A stretch of DNA of 64,000 bases from Streptomyces sp. CoH27. Lineage in GTDB: Bacteria > Actinomycetota > Actinomycetes > Streptomycetales > Streptomycetaceae. The DNA lies in the NCBI RefSeq assembly GCF_020181035.1, contig NZ_JAIQYY010000020.1, positions 21,002-85,001 of the forward strand, written 5' to 3'. Of the stretch, positions 41,604-49,995 are shown piece by piece. Made by a program: the position numbers and the translations under genes. The notes beneath the pieces were generated by a model that did not search any database, had not been told where the DNA came from, and was given only the letters and a program-made list of their open reading frames with translations. The first letter of the stretch is position 1, and the number at the start of each line of letters is the position of its first letter.

Positions 41604-43430
41604 ATGGGGCACTACAAGTCGAATCTCCGCGACATCGAGTTCAACCTCTTCGAGGTACTGGGGCGCGACAAGGTGTACGGCACCGGCCCGTTCGAGGAGA
41701 TGGACGTCGACACCGCCAAGAGCGTCCTGGAGGAGCTGACCCGCCTCTCCGAGAACGAGCTGGCCGAGTCCTTCGCCGACGCCGACCGCAACCCGCCGGT
41801 CTTCGACCCGGAGACCAACACCGCGCCCGTCCCGGCATCCTTCAAGAAGAGCTACCAGGCCTTCATGGACTCCGAGTACTGGCGCCTCGGCCTGCCCGAG
41901 GAGATCGGCGGCACCACCTCGCCGCGCTCCCTGATCTGGGCCTACGCCGAGCTGATCCTGGGCGCCAACCCGGCCGTGTGGATGTACTCCTCGGGCCCGG
42001 CCTTCGCCGGCATCCTCTTCGAGGAGGGCAACGAGGTCCAGAAGCACATCGCCAAGATCGCCGTGGAGAAGCAGTGGGGCTCCACGATGGTGCTCACCGA
42101 GCCCGACGCGGGCTCCGACGTGGGCGCCGGCCGCACCAAGGCGGTCCAGCAGGAGGACGGCTCCTGGCACATCGAGGGCGTGAAGCGCTTCATCACCTCC
42201 GGTGAGCACGACATGTCGGAGAACATCCTCCACTACGTGCTCGCCCGCCCCGAGGGCGCCGGCCCCGGCACCAAGGGCCTCTCCCTCTTCCTCGTCCCGA
42301 AGTACGAGTTCGACTTCGAGACCGGCGAGCTGGGCGAGCGCAACGGCGTCTACGCCACCAACGTCGAGCACAAGATGGGCCTGAAGGCCTCCAACACCTG
42401 CGAGATGACCTTCGGCGACCAGCACCCCGCCAAGGGCTGGCTCATCGGCGACAAGCACGACGGCATCCGCCAGATGTTCCGCATCATCGAGTTCGCCCGC
42501 ATGATGGTCGGCACGAAGGCGATCTCCACGCTGTCCACGGGCTACCTGAACGCGCTGGAGTACGCCAAGGAGCGCGTCCAGGGCCCGGACCTCGCGCAGT
42601 TCATGGACAAGACCGCGCCCAAGGTCACCATCACCCACCACCCGGACGTGCGCCGCTCGCTGATCACGCAGAAGGCGTACGCGGAGGGCATGCGCGCCCT
42701 GGTGCTGTACACCGCCTCGATCCAGGACGCGATCCAGGTCAAGGAGGCGAACGGCGAGGACGCCTCCGCCGAGCACGCGCTGAACGACCTGCTGCTGCCC
42801 ATCGTCAAGGGCTACGGCTCCGAGAAGGGCTACGAGCAGCTCGCCCAGTCGCTGCAGACCTTCGGCGGCTCCGGCTTCCTCCAGGAGTACCCGATCGAGC
42901 AGTACATCCGGGACTCCAAGATCGACACCCTCTACGAGGGCACCACGGCGATCCAGGGCCAGGACTTCTTCTTCCGGAAGATCGTCCGCAACCAGGGCGC
43001 CGCACTGAACGCCCTCGCCGAGGACATCAAGAAGTTCCTGGCGCTCGGCACCGGCGGCGAGGAGCTGGCCGGCGCCCGTGAGCACCTGGCCAAGGCCGCC
43101 GTGGAGCTGGAGGCGATCGTCGGCCTGATGCTGACCGACCTCGCGGCCACCGAGCAGGACACCAAGAACATCTACAAGGTGGGCCTGAACACCACCCGCC
43201 TGCTCATGGCCTCCGGTGACGTCGTCGTCGGCTACCTGCTGCTCAAGGGCGCCGCGATCGCCGCCGAGAAGCTGGCCACGGCCTCGGCGAAGGACCAGGC
43301 CTTCTACACCGGCAAGATCGCCGCGGCGAAGTTCTTCGCGGCGAACGTCCTGCCGGGCGTCACCCTGGCCCGCAAGGTCGCCGGGAATGTCGAGCTGGAC
43401 CTGATGGAGCTGGACGAGGCCGCGTTCTAG
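41604..43430 (+). CDS. Acyl-CoA dehydrogenase
   Basis: A 608-residue flavoenzyme of the long acyl-CoA dehydrogenase class (FadE5-like), oxidising acyl-CoA to enoyl-CoA. Landmarks are MVLTEPDAGSDVGAGRTKAVQQEDGSWHIEGVKRFITSGEHDM (FAD/substrate binding), EHKMGLKASNTCEMTF, the catalytic-base region DSKIDTLYEGTTAIQGQDFFFRKIV, and the extended C-terminal helical domain of this subclass. Start at ATG 41604 (MGHYKSNLRDIEFNLFEVLGRDKV), the usual N-terminus, with GGAG 9 nt upstream; GTG 41571 after GAGGAG is an alternative. A strong terminator follows. Confidence 0.94.
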   Translation: MGHYKSNLRDIEFNLFEVLGRDKVYGTGPFEEMDVDTAKSVLEELTRLSENELAESFADADRNPPVFDPETNTAPVPASFKKSYQAFMDSEYWRLGLPEEIGGTTSPRSLIWAYAELILGANPAVWMYSSGPAFAGILFEEGNEVQKHIAKIAVEKQWGSTMVLTEPDAGSDVGAGRTKAVQQEDGSWHIEGVKRFITSGEHDMSENILHYVLARPEGAGPGTKGLSLFLVPKYEFDFETGELGERNGVYATNVEHKMGLKASNTCEMTFGDQHPAKGWLIGDKHDGIRQMFRIIEFARMMVGTKAISTLSTGYLNALEYAKERVQGPDLAQFMDKTAPKVTITHHPDVRRSLITQKAYAEGMRALVLYTASIQDAIQVKEANGEDASAEHALNDLLLPIVKGYGSEKGYEQLAQSLQTFGGSGFLQEYPIEQYIRDSKIDTLYEGTTAIQGQDFFFRKIVRNQGAALNALAEDIKKFLALGTGGEELAGAREHLAKAAVELEAIVGLMLTDLAATEQDTKNIYKVGLNTTRLLMASGDVVVGYLLLKGAAIAAEKLATASAKDQAFYTGKIAAAKFFAANVLPGVTLARKVAGNVELDLMELDEAAF

Positions 43431-43447
43431 TCCCGTCGATTCGGTCC

Positions 43448-43482
43448 CACGGGCTCGCTCCCATACCGGGAGCGAGCCCGTG
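43448..43482 (+). terminator. Strong hairpin after the acyl-CoA dehydrogenase
   Basis: A perfect 15-bp stem (43448-43462 with 43468-43482) and a 5-nt loop, 17 bp after the stop. It excludes GTG 43480 as a start for the next gene. Confidence 0.88.
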
Positions 43483-43503
43483 CACGTCGTTAAGGTGAAC
43501 CCC

Positions 43504-44802
43504 ATGAGCGCACCAGCCCGCTTCGACCGCGGCCACACCGACGACCTGATGTCCTTCCTGGCGGCCGGAGCGTCGCCGTACCACGCGGTGGCCACCACCG
43601 CGGAGCGGCTGGAGAAGGCGGGCTTCCGGCAGGTCGCGGAGACGGACGCCTGGGAGGGGACGAGCGGCGGCAAGTACGTGCTGCGCGGCGGTGCGATCGT
43701 CGCCTGGTACGTCCCCGAGGGCGCCGAGCCGCACACCCCCTTCCACATCATCGGCGCCCACACCGACTCCCCCAACCTGCGTATCAAGCCGCGGCCGGAC
43801 AGCGGGGCACACGGCTGGCGCCAGGTCGCCGTCGAGATCTACGGCGGCCCGCTGATGAACTCCTGGCTGGACCGCGACCTGGGCCTGGCCGGCCGCCTCA
43901 CCCTGCGCGACGGCTCCTCGGTCCTGGTGAACGTGGACCGCCCGCTGCTGCGCGTGCCCCAACTCGCCATCCACCTGGACCGCTCGGTCTCCACGGAGGG
44001 CCTCAAGCTCGACAAGCAGCGGCACCTCCAGCCCGTGTGGGGCCTCGGCGACGACGTGCGCGAAGGGGACCTGATCGCCTTCCTGGAGCAGGAGGCGGGC
44101 CTGGCGGCCGGTTCCGCGGCGGGCTGGGACCTGATGGTGCACCCCGTGGAACCACCGGCCTACCTCGGCCGGGACCGCGAGCTGCTCGCCGGGCCGCGCA
44201 TGGACAACCTGCTGTCGGTGCACGCGGGCGCGGCCGCCCTGGCCGCCGTCGCGACCTCCGGCGCCCCGCTCACCCGTATCCCCGTACTGGCCGCGTTCGA
44301 CCACGAGGAGAACGGCTCCCAGTCGGACACCGGCGCCGACGGCCCGCTGCTCGGATCGGTCCTGGAGCGCTCGGTCTACGCGCGCGGCGGCTCCTACGAG
44401 GACCGGGCCCGCGCCTTCGCCGGCACGATCTGCCTGTCCTCCGACACGGGCCACGCCGTCCACCCCAACTACGCCGAGCGCCACGACCCCACCCACCACC
44501 CCCGGGTCAACGGCGGCCCCATCCTCAAGGTCAACGTCAACAACCGCTACGCCACGGACGGTTCGGGCCGCGCCGTCTTCGCCGCTGCCTGCGAGAAGGC
44601 GAACGTCCCCTTCCAGTCCTTCGTCTCCAACAACTCCATGCCGTGCGGCACCACCATCGGCCCGATCACCGCGGCCCGGCACGGCATCCGCACGGTCGAC
44701 ATCGGCGTGGCGATCCTGTCGATGCACAGCGCCCGCGAACTGTGCGGCGCCGACGACCCGTTCCTGCTGGCGAACGCCCTCACGGCCTTCCTGGAGGGCT
44801 AG
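43504..44802 (+). CDS. M18-family aminopeptidase
   Basis: A 432-residue metallo-aminopeptidase (aspartyl aminopeptidase type, ApeB-like) removing N-terminal, often acidic, residues. The first metal His is in FHIIGAHTDSPNLRIKPRPD. The bridging region PRMDNLLSVHAGAAAL and the catalytic Glu pair in LAAFDHEENGSQSDTGADGPLL follow. The final metal region is SMPCGTTIGPITAARHGIRTVDIGVAILSMHSARELCG. The size is typical of the family, which forms dodecamers. The ATG at 43504 lies beyond the terminator of the preceding gene, so it has its own promoter in a very short gap. Confidence 0.94.
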   Translation: MSAPARFDRGHTDDLMSFLAAGASPYHAVATTAERLEKAGFRQVAETDAWEGTSGGKYVLRGGAIVAWYVPEGAEPHTPFHIIGAHTDSPNLRIKPRPDSGAHGWRQVAVEIYGGPLMNSWLDRDLGLAGRLTLRDGSSVLVNVDRPLLRVPQLAIHLDRSVSTEGLKLDKQRHLQPVWGLGDDVREGDLIAFLEQEAGLAAGSAAGWDLMVHPVEPPAYLGRDRELLAGPRMDNLLSVHAGAAALAAVATSGAPLTRIPVLAAFDHEENGSQSDTGADGPLLGSVLERSVYARGGSYEDRARAFAGTICLSSDTGHAVHPNYAERHDPTHHPRVNGGPILKVNVNNRYATDGSGRAVFAAACEKANVPFQSFVSNNSMPCGTTIGPITAARHGIRTVDIGVAILSMHSARELCGADDPFLLANALTAFLEG

Positions 44803-44868
44803 TTCGCGAACCGCCGGGTACCCGGCCGGCACCGGAGATTCCGGAACCGGAAAGGGAGGCGAATTCCC

Positions 44869-45123
44869 ATGGGGCTCGGCGGATGCATCATCCTCCTCGC
44901 CGCGGGAGCCATCCTGACGTTCGCGACCGACTGGCACATGAAGGGCGTCAACCTCCCGGTCGTCGGGCTGATCCTGATGGCCGTGGGACTGATCGGCGTC
45001 GTGACGTTCACAGGGATCGCGCGGCGCCGGCGGGTCGTGGTCCCGCCGACGACACCGGTGGTGGAGGAGGAACCCCACCGCCACCACCATGTCGACGGCT
45101 ACCACGACGGCTACGGCGTCTGA
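44869..45123 (+). CDS. DUF6458-family small membrane protein
   Basis: An 84-residue protein with two membrane helices (GGCIILLAAGAILTFATDW and LPVVGLILMAVGLIGVVTFTGI) joined by a short loop (HMKGVNL). A cytosolic basic-acidic-His-rich tail (RRRRVVVPPTTPVVEEEPHRHHHVDGYHDGYGV) follows. This is the DUF6458 layout, a conserved actinobacterial protein of unknown role. GGGAGG lies 10 nt upstream of the ATG. It is convergent with the NHL-thioredoxin gene, 13 bp away. Confidence 0.85.
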   Translation: MGLGGCIILLAAGAILTFATDWHMKGVNLPVVGLILMAVGLIGVVTFTGIARRRRVVVPPTTPVVEEEPHRHHHVDGYHDGYGV

Positions 45124-45136
45124 CGGCAACGCCCGG

Positions 45137-46957
45137 CTACTGCTCGTCCATCCCGGCCAGGACGAGCGGCAGCCGCTCCGCCCCGCCCGCTATGAGCCGG
45201 ACCGGAACACCCCAGTCCTGCTGATGGACATGGCAGGCGGGGTACTCGTTGGCAGGATCGTCGTCGCAGCTCGCAGCCATTGCGGAGACGTGCAGGACGC
45301 CCTCGGTGATGGCCGGGTTCAACTCCAGTTCGCGGCTCAGGTCCGTGTCCGCGCCCTCCCCCTTGAGCAGCAGCTCGGGCGGGGTCGAGGAGACCAGCAG
45401 GCGCGTCGAGGGGCCGTACCGCGTGTCCAGCTTCTGGCCCGCCGGGGCCTGGAAGATCACGTCCAGGCGGAGGCGGCCGGGGGCCACCTCGGTCGCCGCG
45501 CGCTGGGTACGGTGGGCGACCGACTCCACCCGCACCGCCTCCTCCGGCAGCCTCAGCCGGGTCAGCCGGTGTCGGGCCGACTCCACGACCACGATGTCCG
45601 CGCCGACGAGCACGGCGTCGCTGGGCTCGCGCAGATCGGTGGCGAGCGTGGTGACCTCACCGGTCGCCGGGTCGTAGCGGCGCAGGGCGTGGTTGTAGGT
45701 GTCGGCGACCGCGACCGAGCCGTCCGGCAGCGCGGTGACGCCCAGCGGGTGCTGGAACAGGGCCTGCCCGGCGGCACCGTCCCGGTGGCCGAAGTCGAAC
45801 AGGCCGGTGCCGACGGCGGTGTGGACGTGCCCGTCCGGGTCCACCCAGCGCAGGGCGCTCGTCTCGGAGTCGGCCAGCCACAGCCGGTCGGCGGTGGCCG
45901 CGAGGCCGGAGGGCTGGGCGAACCAGGCCTCAGCGCCAGGGCCGTCCACCAGGCCCTCGTTGGTGGTGCCCGCCGCCACGGCGACCGTGCCCGCCGCGGG
46001 GTCGTACGTCCACAGCTGGTGGACGCCCGCCATGGCGATCCACACCTTGCCGCCGAAGACCGCCACGTCCCACGGCGAGGACATGTCCACCTCGCGGGCC
46101 GGGCCGGAGGTGGGGGAGCCCTGCCACCACTGCCGGCCGGTGCCGGCCAGGGTGGTCACCGCGCCCGTGGCGAGGTCCAGGCGGCGCAGCGCGTGGTTGA
46201 CGGTGTCGGCCACGACCACCGAGCCGTCGTCGAGGAGCGCGAGACCCTGCGGTTCGTTGAAGGAGGCCTCCCCCGGGCCGCCGTCCGTGAAGCCGCGCGC
46301 ACCGGAACCGATGCGCCGTACGACGGTCTCCGCGTCCGCGGCCAGCTCCACCAGCTGGTGCCGGGTGGTGTCGCTGACCAGGAGGTTCCCGGACGGCAGA
46401 AGCAGGACCTTGCCCGGGAAGCGCAGGGTCGTCGGCTCCGGCTCCGGCGGCACGTACGGGCCGTCGCCGCGGCGCAGGGTGCCCTTCGCCGCGTGCTCCG
46501 CCTCCAGCTCCTCGACCAGCCGCTCGATGGCGTGCGCATGGCCCTCGCCCGCGTGCTGGGCGACGACGTAGCCCTCGGGGTCGATGACGACCAGCGTCGG
46601 CCACGCGCGCACCGCGTACTGCTTCCAGGTGGCCAGCTCCGGGTCGTCCAGCACCGGGTGCTCCACGCCGTACCGCTCGACCGCGTCCACGACCGCCTGG
46701 TGCTCCGCCTCGTGCACGAACTTCGGGGAATGCACACCGATGACCACCACCGTGTCCCGGTGCTTCTCCTCCAGCTCGCGCAGCTCGTCGAGGACGTGCA
46801 GGCAGTTGATGCAGCAGAAGGTCCAGAAGTCCAGGACGACGATGCGTCCGCGCAGGTCGGCGAGGGTGTACTGCTTCTCGCCCGTGTTCAGCCAGCCGCC
46901 CTTGCCGATCAGCTCGGGGGCGCGGACACGGGCTCGGCGGGGTGCGGAGTCGGTCAT
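45137..46957 (-). CDS. Thioredoxin-like and NHL-repeat protein (NHLRC2-like)
   Basis: A 606-residue protein. The N-terminal thioredoxin-like domain (about 12-165) has the motif WTFCCINC (Cys48, Cys49, Cys52), the signature of NHLRC2-type proteins, and the cis-Pro region RAWPTLVVIDPEG. Residues about 175-500 form an NHL propeller (GNLLVSDTTRHQLVEL, GSVVVADTVNHALRRLDLATG, GSVAVADTYNHALRRYDPATG). A C-terminal beta-rich domain completes it, as in the human homologue. It probably acts in redox or protein homeostasis. Start is MTDSAPRR at 46957; the in-frame ATG at 46987 adds ten atypical residues. Confidence 0.9.
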   Translation of the reverse strand: MTDSAPRRARVRAPELIGKGGWLNTGEKQYTLADLRGRIVVLDFWTFCCINCLHVLDELRELEEKHRDTVVVIGVHSPKFVHEAEHQAVVDAVERYGVEHPVLDDPELATWKQYAVRAWPTLVVIDPEGYVVAQHAGEGHAHAIERLVEELEAEHAAKGTLRRGDGPYVPPEPEPTTLRFPGKVLLLPSGNLLVSDTTRHQLVELAADAETVVRRIGSGARGFTDGGPGEASFNEPQGLALLDDGSVVVADTVNHALRRLDLATGAVTTLAGTGRQWWQGSPTSGPAREVDMSSPWDVAVFGGKVWIAMAGVHQLWTYDPAAGTVAVAAGTTNEGLVDGPGAEAWFAQPSGLAATADRLWLADSETSALRWVDPDGHVHTAVGTGLFDFGHRDGAAGQALFQHPLGVTALPDGSVAVADTYNHALRRYDPATGEVTTLATDLREPSDAVLVGADIVVVESARHRLTRLRLPEEAVRVESVAHRTQRAATEVAPGRLRLDVIFQAPAGQKLDTRYGPSTRLLVSSTPPELLLKGEGADTDLSRELELNPAITEGVLHVSAMAASCDDDPANEYPACHVHQQDWGVPVRLIAGGAERLPLVLAGMDEQ

Positions 46958-47020
46958 GCCCCCAAGAGTGCCACCGGACTCCGACACCCGCTGAAGTGCC
47001 TGTGGACAACTCCGCGGACG

Positions 47021-47036
47021 CCGACAGCTCTGTCGG
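47021..47036. promoter_or_regulatory. 16-bp dyad CCGACAG-CT-CTGTCGG
   Basis: A perfect inverted repeat in the 84-bp gap between the cupin gene (upstream) and the NHL-thioredoxin gene (downstream), both on the minus strand, 64 bp before the latter's start. It may be an operator, or a short terminator hairpin for the cupin gene. Confidence 0.35.
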
Positions 47037-47041
47037 TCCGA

Positions 47042-47446
47042 TCAGGTCAGGGCGTGGCCCGTCGTGACGTCCACGTAGTCGGGCACCTCCTCGTGCTGGT
47101 CGCCGACCGAGAGGGTGTTGGTGGGCTCGAAGAGGAGGACTTCGGCGCGCCGGGGGGCAGACGGCTTGTGCCAGGTGCCGTGCGGGACGGTGAACAACGA
47201 TCCCTTGGTCAGCACGACCGTGCGCTCCCCGGCCGGCTCGCGCAGACCGATGTGCACCTCGCCGTCGAGGACCAGGAAGAACTCGTCGGTGTCCTCGTGC
47301 ACGTGCCAGACGTGCTCGCCCTCGAACTTGGCGAGACGGACGTCGTAGTCGTTGACGGCGGCGACGATGCGGGGGCTCCAGCACTCGTCGAAGGAGGCGA
47401 GGGCCTTGTCCAGGGAGACGGGTTCTGTGGGTTCCGTGGGTTCCAT
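47042..47446 (-). CDS. Single-domain cupin protein
   Basis: A 134-residue cupin. The two motifs are HVWHVHEDTDEFFLVLDGEVHIGLRE (two His, Glu, and a distal region) and GSLFTVPHGTWHKPSA (His). Metal binding is therefore likely. The N-terminus is EPTEPTEPVSL, a small repeat. It is divergent from the GlxA-type AraC regulator, only 51 bp away, and the regulator's dyad lies in this gap, so it is the probable target. Enzymatic role unknown. Confidence 0.85.
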   Translation of the reverse strand: MEPTEPTEPVSLDKALASFDECWSPRIVAAVNDYDVRLAKFEGEHVWHVHEDTDEFFLVLDGEVHIGLREPAGERTVVLTKGSLFTVPHGTWHKPSAPRRAEVLLFEPTNTLSVGDQHEEVPDYVDVTTGHALT

Positions 47447-47481
47447 GGGTTCATCGTCGGGGGCGACGGGACGGCCGACGA

Positions 47482-47497
47482 GTGCTAGGAATAGCAC
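47482..47497. promoter_or_regulatory. Inverted repeat GTGCTA-GGAA-TAGCAC abutting the AraC-type gene start
   Basis: A perfect 6-bp dyad that ends at the base before the ATG at 47498. It contains both a -10-like TAGGAA and a Shine-Dalgarno-like AGGA, so it could be an operator at the transcription start or an mRNA hairpin hiding the ribosome binding site. It lies between the divergent cupin and AraC-type genes. Confidence 0.5.
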
Positions 47498-48466
47498 ATG
47501 CCGCAAGGATCCTCGCACCGTGTCGTGCTGGTGGTCGACGAGAACTCCAACCCCTTCGAGATGAGCTGCGCCATCGAGATCTTCGGGCTGCCCCGGCCCG
47601 AACTCGGCCGGGAGCTGTACGACTTCCAGCTGTGCGCGGCCGACCCGCTGACCCGGATGCGGGACGGTTTCTTCACGCTCACCGGGGTGGCCGGGCTGGA
47701 GGCCGCCGAGGACGCCGACACGCTGATCGTGCCGAACCGGCCCGACACCGAGGTCCCGCGCGCGGAGCGCGTACTGGACGTCGTACGCCGGGCACATGCG
47801 CGTGGCGCCCGGCTCGTCGGGTTCTGTTCCGGCGCGTTCACGATCGCGGAAGCCGGGCTGCTGGACGGGCGCCGGGCGGCCTGCCACTGGATGTGGGAGC
47901 AGTCCTTCCGCACCCGCTTCCCGGCGGTACGACTGGAGCCGGACGTGCTCTTCGTGGACGACGGCGACATCCTCACCGCCTCCGGCAGCGCCTCGGCGCT
48001 CGACCTGGGCCTGCACATCGTGCGCCGGGACCACGGCGCGGAGATCGCCAACCACGTCTCCCGGCGCCTGGTCTTCGCCGCTCACCGGGACGGCGACCAG
48101 CGGCAGTTCGTCGAGCGCCCGCTGCCCCACGTGCCCGACGAGTCGCTCGGCCCGCTGCTGGCCTGGGCGCAGGAACGGCTGGACGAACCGCTGACCGTGG
48201 CCGACCTGGCGGCCCGCGCGGTCGTCAGCCCCGCCACCTTGCACCGCCGCTTCCGTGCCCAGCTGGGCACGACCCCGCTGGCCTGGCTCACCGGCGAGCG
48301 CGTTGCGCTGGCCTGCCGGCTGATCGAGCGCGGCGAGGAGCGCCTGGACGTCGTCGCGGCCCGCAGCGGCCTCGGTACGGCGGCCAACCTGCGGGCCCGC
48401 CTGCGCCGCGAGACGGGCCTGAGCCCGTCGGCGTACCGCAGACGCTTCGGGCCGGCGAGCCGGTGA
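47498..48466 (+). CDS. GlxA-family AraC-type regulator with DJ-1/PfpI domain
   Basis: A 322-residue activator. The N-terminal DJ-1/PfpI-like domain (about 8-180) keeps the elbow VGFCSGAFTIAEAGLLDGRRAACHW; the Cys at this elbow may sense a ligand or oxidant. The C-terminal AraC domain (about 215-318) has two helix-turn-helix units: LTVADLAARAVVSPATLHRRFRAQLGTTPLAWL and DVVAARSGLGTAANLRARLRRETGLSPSAYRRRF. The divergent cupin gene is the likely target, and the dyad at its own start suggests autoregulation. Confidence 0.92.
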   Translation: MPQGSSHRVVLVVDENSNPFEMSCAIEIFGLPRPELGRELYDFQLCAADPLTRMRDGFFTLTGVAGLEAAEDADTLIVPNRPDTEVPRAERVLDVVRRAHARGARLVGFCSGAFTIAEAGLLDGRRAACHWMWEQSFRTRFPAVRLEPDVLFVDDGDILTASGSASALDLGLHIVRRDHGAEIANHVSRRLVFAAHRDGDQRQFVERPLPHVPDESLGPLLAWAQERLDEPLTVADLAARAVVSPATLHRRFRAQLGTTPLAWLTGERVALACRLIERGEERLDVVAARSGLGTAANLRARLRRETGLSPSAYRRRFGPASR

Positions 48467-48497
48467 TGGCGGGCAAGCGGCGGGGAACGGTACCCGC

Positions 48498-48992
48498 ATG
48501 AGATTCCACGTACGCGACCGGCTCCTCGGCATCGGTGAGGACTACTGGATCGAGGACGAGCACGGCCGCAAGGTGTACCTCGTCGACGGCAAGGCGATGC
48601 GGCTGCGGGACACCTTCGAGCTGAAGGACACCCATGGCCGCGTCCTGATCGACATCCACCAGAAGATGTTCGCCCTGCGCGACACGATGGTGATCGAGCG
48701 GGACGGCGAGGGCCTGGCCAGGATCAAGCGCAAGCGGCTGTCCCTGCTGCGCAACCACTACCGGGTCACCATGGCGGACGGCACCGAGCTGGACGTCAGC
48801 GGAAAGATCCTGGACCGCGAGTTCGTCGTCGAGTACGACGGCGAACTCCTCGCGGTCATCTCCCGCCGCTGGCTGCACCTGCGCGAGACCTACGGCGTCG
48901 ACGTCGTGCGGGAGGACACGGACCCGGCGCTGCTGATCGCGGTGGCGGTGTGCGTGATCCACCTGGCGGAGAAGGAGCGGGAGGAGGACTGA
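48498..48992 (+). CDS. LURP-one-related (Tubby-like) protein
   Basis: A 164-residue protein with the LURP-one-related fold. Repeated beta-strand units are MRFHVRDRLLGIGEDYWIEDEHGRKVYLVDGKAMRLRDTFELKDTHGRVLIDIHQK, IERDGEGLARIKRKR, and GTELDVSGKILDREFVVEYDGELLAVISRRW. A C-terminal hydrophobic helix (PALLIAVAVCVIHLAEKE) would pass through the barrel as in Tubby-like proteins. It may bind phospholipid; the bacterial role is unknown. It lies 31 bp after the AraC-type gene and could be cotranscribed. Confidence 0.87.
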   Translation: MRFHVRDRLLGIGEDYWIEDEHGRKVYLVDGKAMRLRDTFELKDTHGRVLIDIHQKMFALRDTMVIERDGEGLARIKRKRLSLLRNHYRVTMADGTELDVSGKILDREFVVEYDGELLAVISRRWLHLRETYGVDVVREDTDPALLIAVAVCVIHLAEKEREED

Positions 48993-49021
48993 CGGCGGGC
49001 TGAAGGCGGACTGAAGGCGGA

Positions 49022-49813
49022 CTACCGGGGCGGTCGCAGGCCGAGCACCCGGTCCTTCAGGACCGGGAACTGCTCGCGGGTGGCCACAGCCTTCGCCGGG
49101 TCGAAGTCGACCGTGAGGACCTCCTCGTCCGGGCCCGCCTCGGCGAGCACCTCGCCCCACGGATCCACCACGATCGAGTGACCCGCCTGTGGAACTCCCG
49201 CGTGGGTCCCGGCCGTTCCACAGGCGAGCACGAACGCCTGGTTCTCCACCGCCCGCGCCTGAGCCAGCAGCGTCCAGTGCGCCCGCCGCCGCTCGGGCCA
49301 GCCCGCGGGGAGTACGAAGGTCTCGGCACCGGCGTCGACCAGTGCGCGGAAGAGCTCGGGGAAACGGAGGTCGTAGCAGGTGGCCACGCCCAGCGTGGTC
49401 TCGGGCAGCCGGACCGTCACCAGCTCCTGCCCGGCGCCCATCAGCACGGCCTCACCCTTGTCGAAGCCGAAGCGGTGGATCTTGCGGTAGGCGCCGGCCA
49501 ACTCGCCGGAGGGAGAGAAGACGAGAGAAGTGTTGTAGACGGGCCCGTCCGGGTCTCGCTCGGGGATCGAACCGGCGTGCAGCCACACCCCGGCGTCACT
49601 CGCGGCCTTGGCCATGACCTCGTACGTCGGCCCGTCGAGCGGCTCGGCCTCGCGGGTGAAGTCCTCGTAGGCGAAGGCACCGGTGGTCCACAGCTCGGGC
49701 AGGACGACGAGATCGGACCCGGCCTGCCGGCGGACCAGCGCGGCCGCCCGCTGCCGCCGGGAGTCGACCGATTCGTCCTCGTTCACGGCGATCTGGATCA
49801 GCGAGGCGCGCAC
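49022..49813 (-). CDS. Carbon-nitrogen hydrolase (nitrilase superfamily, omega-amidase-like)
   Basis: A 263-residue amidase with the full Glu-Lys-Cys triad: Glu40 (VVLPELW), Lys111 (AYRKIHRF) and Cys146 (ATCYDLRFPELFRAL). Sequence and size fit the omega-amidase/Nit2-like branch, which hydrolyses omega-amides such as alpha-ketoglutaramate or repairs damaged metabolites. The GTG at 49813 gives the usual MRASLIQIAV start; upstream in-frame sequence lacks similarity. Divergent from the maleylpyruvate isomerase-like gene. Confidence 0.92.
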   Translation of the reverse strand: MRASLIQIAVNEDESVDSRRQRAAALVRRQAGSDLVVLPELWTTGAFAYEDFTREAEPLDGPTYEVMAKAASDAGVWLHAGSIPERDPDGPVYNTSLVFSPSGELAGAYRKIHRFGFDKGEAVLMGAGQELVTVRLPETTLGVATCYDLRFPELFRALVDAGAETFVLPAGWPERRRAHWTLLAQARAVENQAFVLACGTAGTHAGVPQAGHSIVVDPWGEVLAEAGPDEEVLTVDFDPAKAVATREQFPVLKDRVLGLRPPR

Positions 49814-49995
49814 ACTACCACCGTCCTGGCATTCGAGTCGTCCACACAGGCCTACGATCGTCACACGAAAGCACTGCCGGGGTGCCTGAAGGCAGCGTAA
49901 CTTAGCCACTCAGACACCCGCCGCCGTGCCGCCGCCGCCCGCTGGCAACGCCGCCGCAACCTGCCCGTGTACCGACCGCCGAGGGGTCCCGTTCC

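Noticed and set aside
40839..43430. A single 863-codon hydrolase-dehydrogenase fusion protein
   Set aside because: The dehydrogenase has its own family-typical start with ribosome binding site at 41604, and the hydrolase part lacks its N-terminal half and a start codon; the open frame is explained by GC-rich sequence and a truncated gene.
48990..49024. Short GGCGGACTGAA tandem repeats after the LURP-one gene
   Set aside because: Only about three short units over 35 bp at a gene end; too small to interpret.
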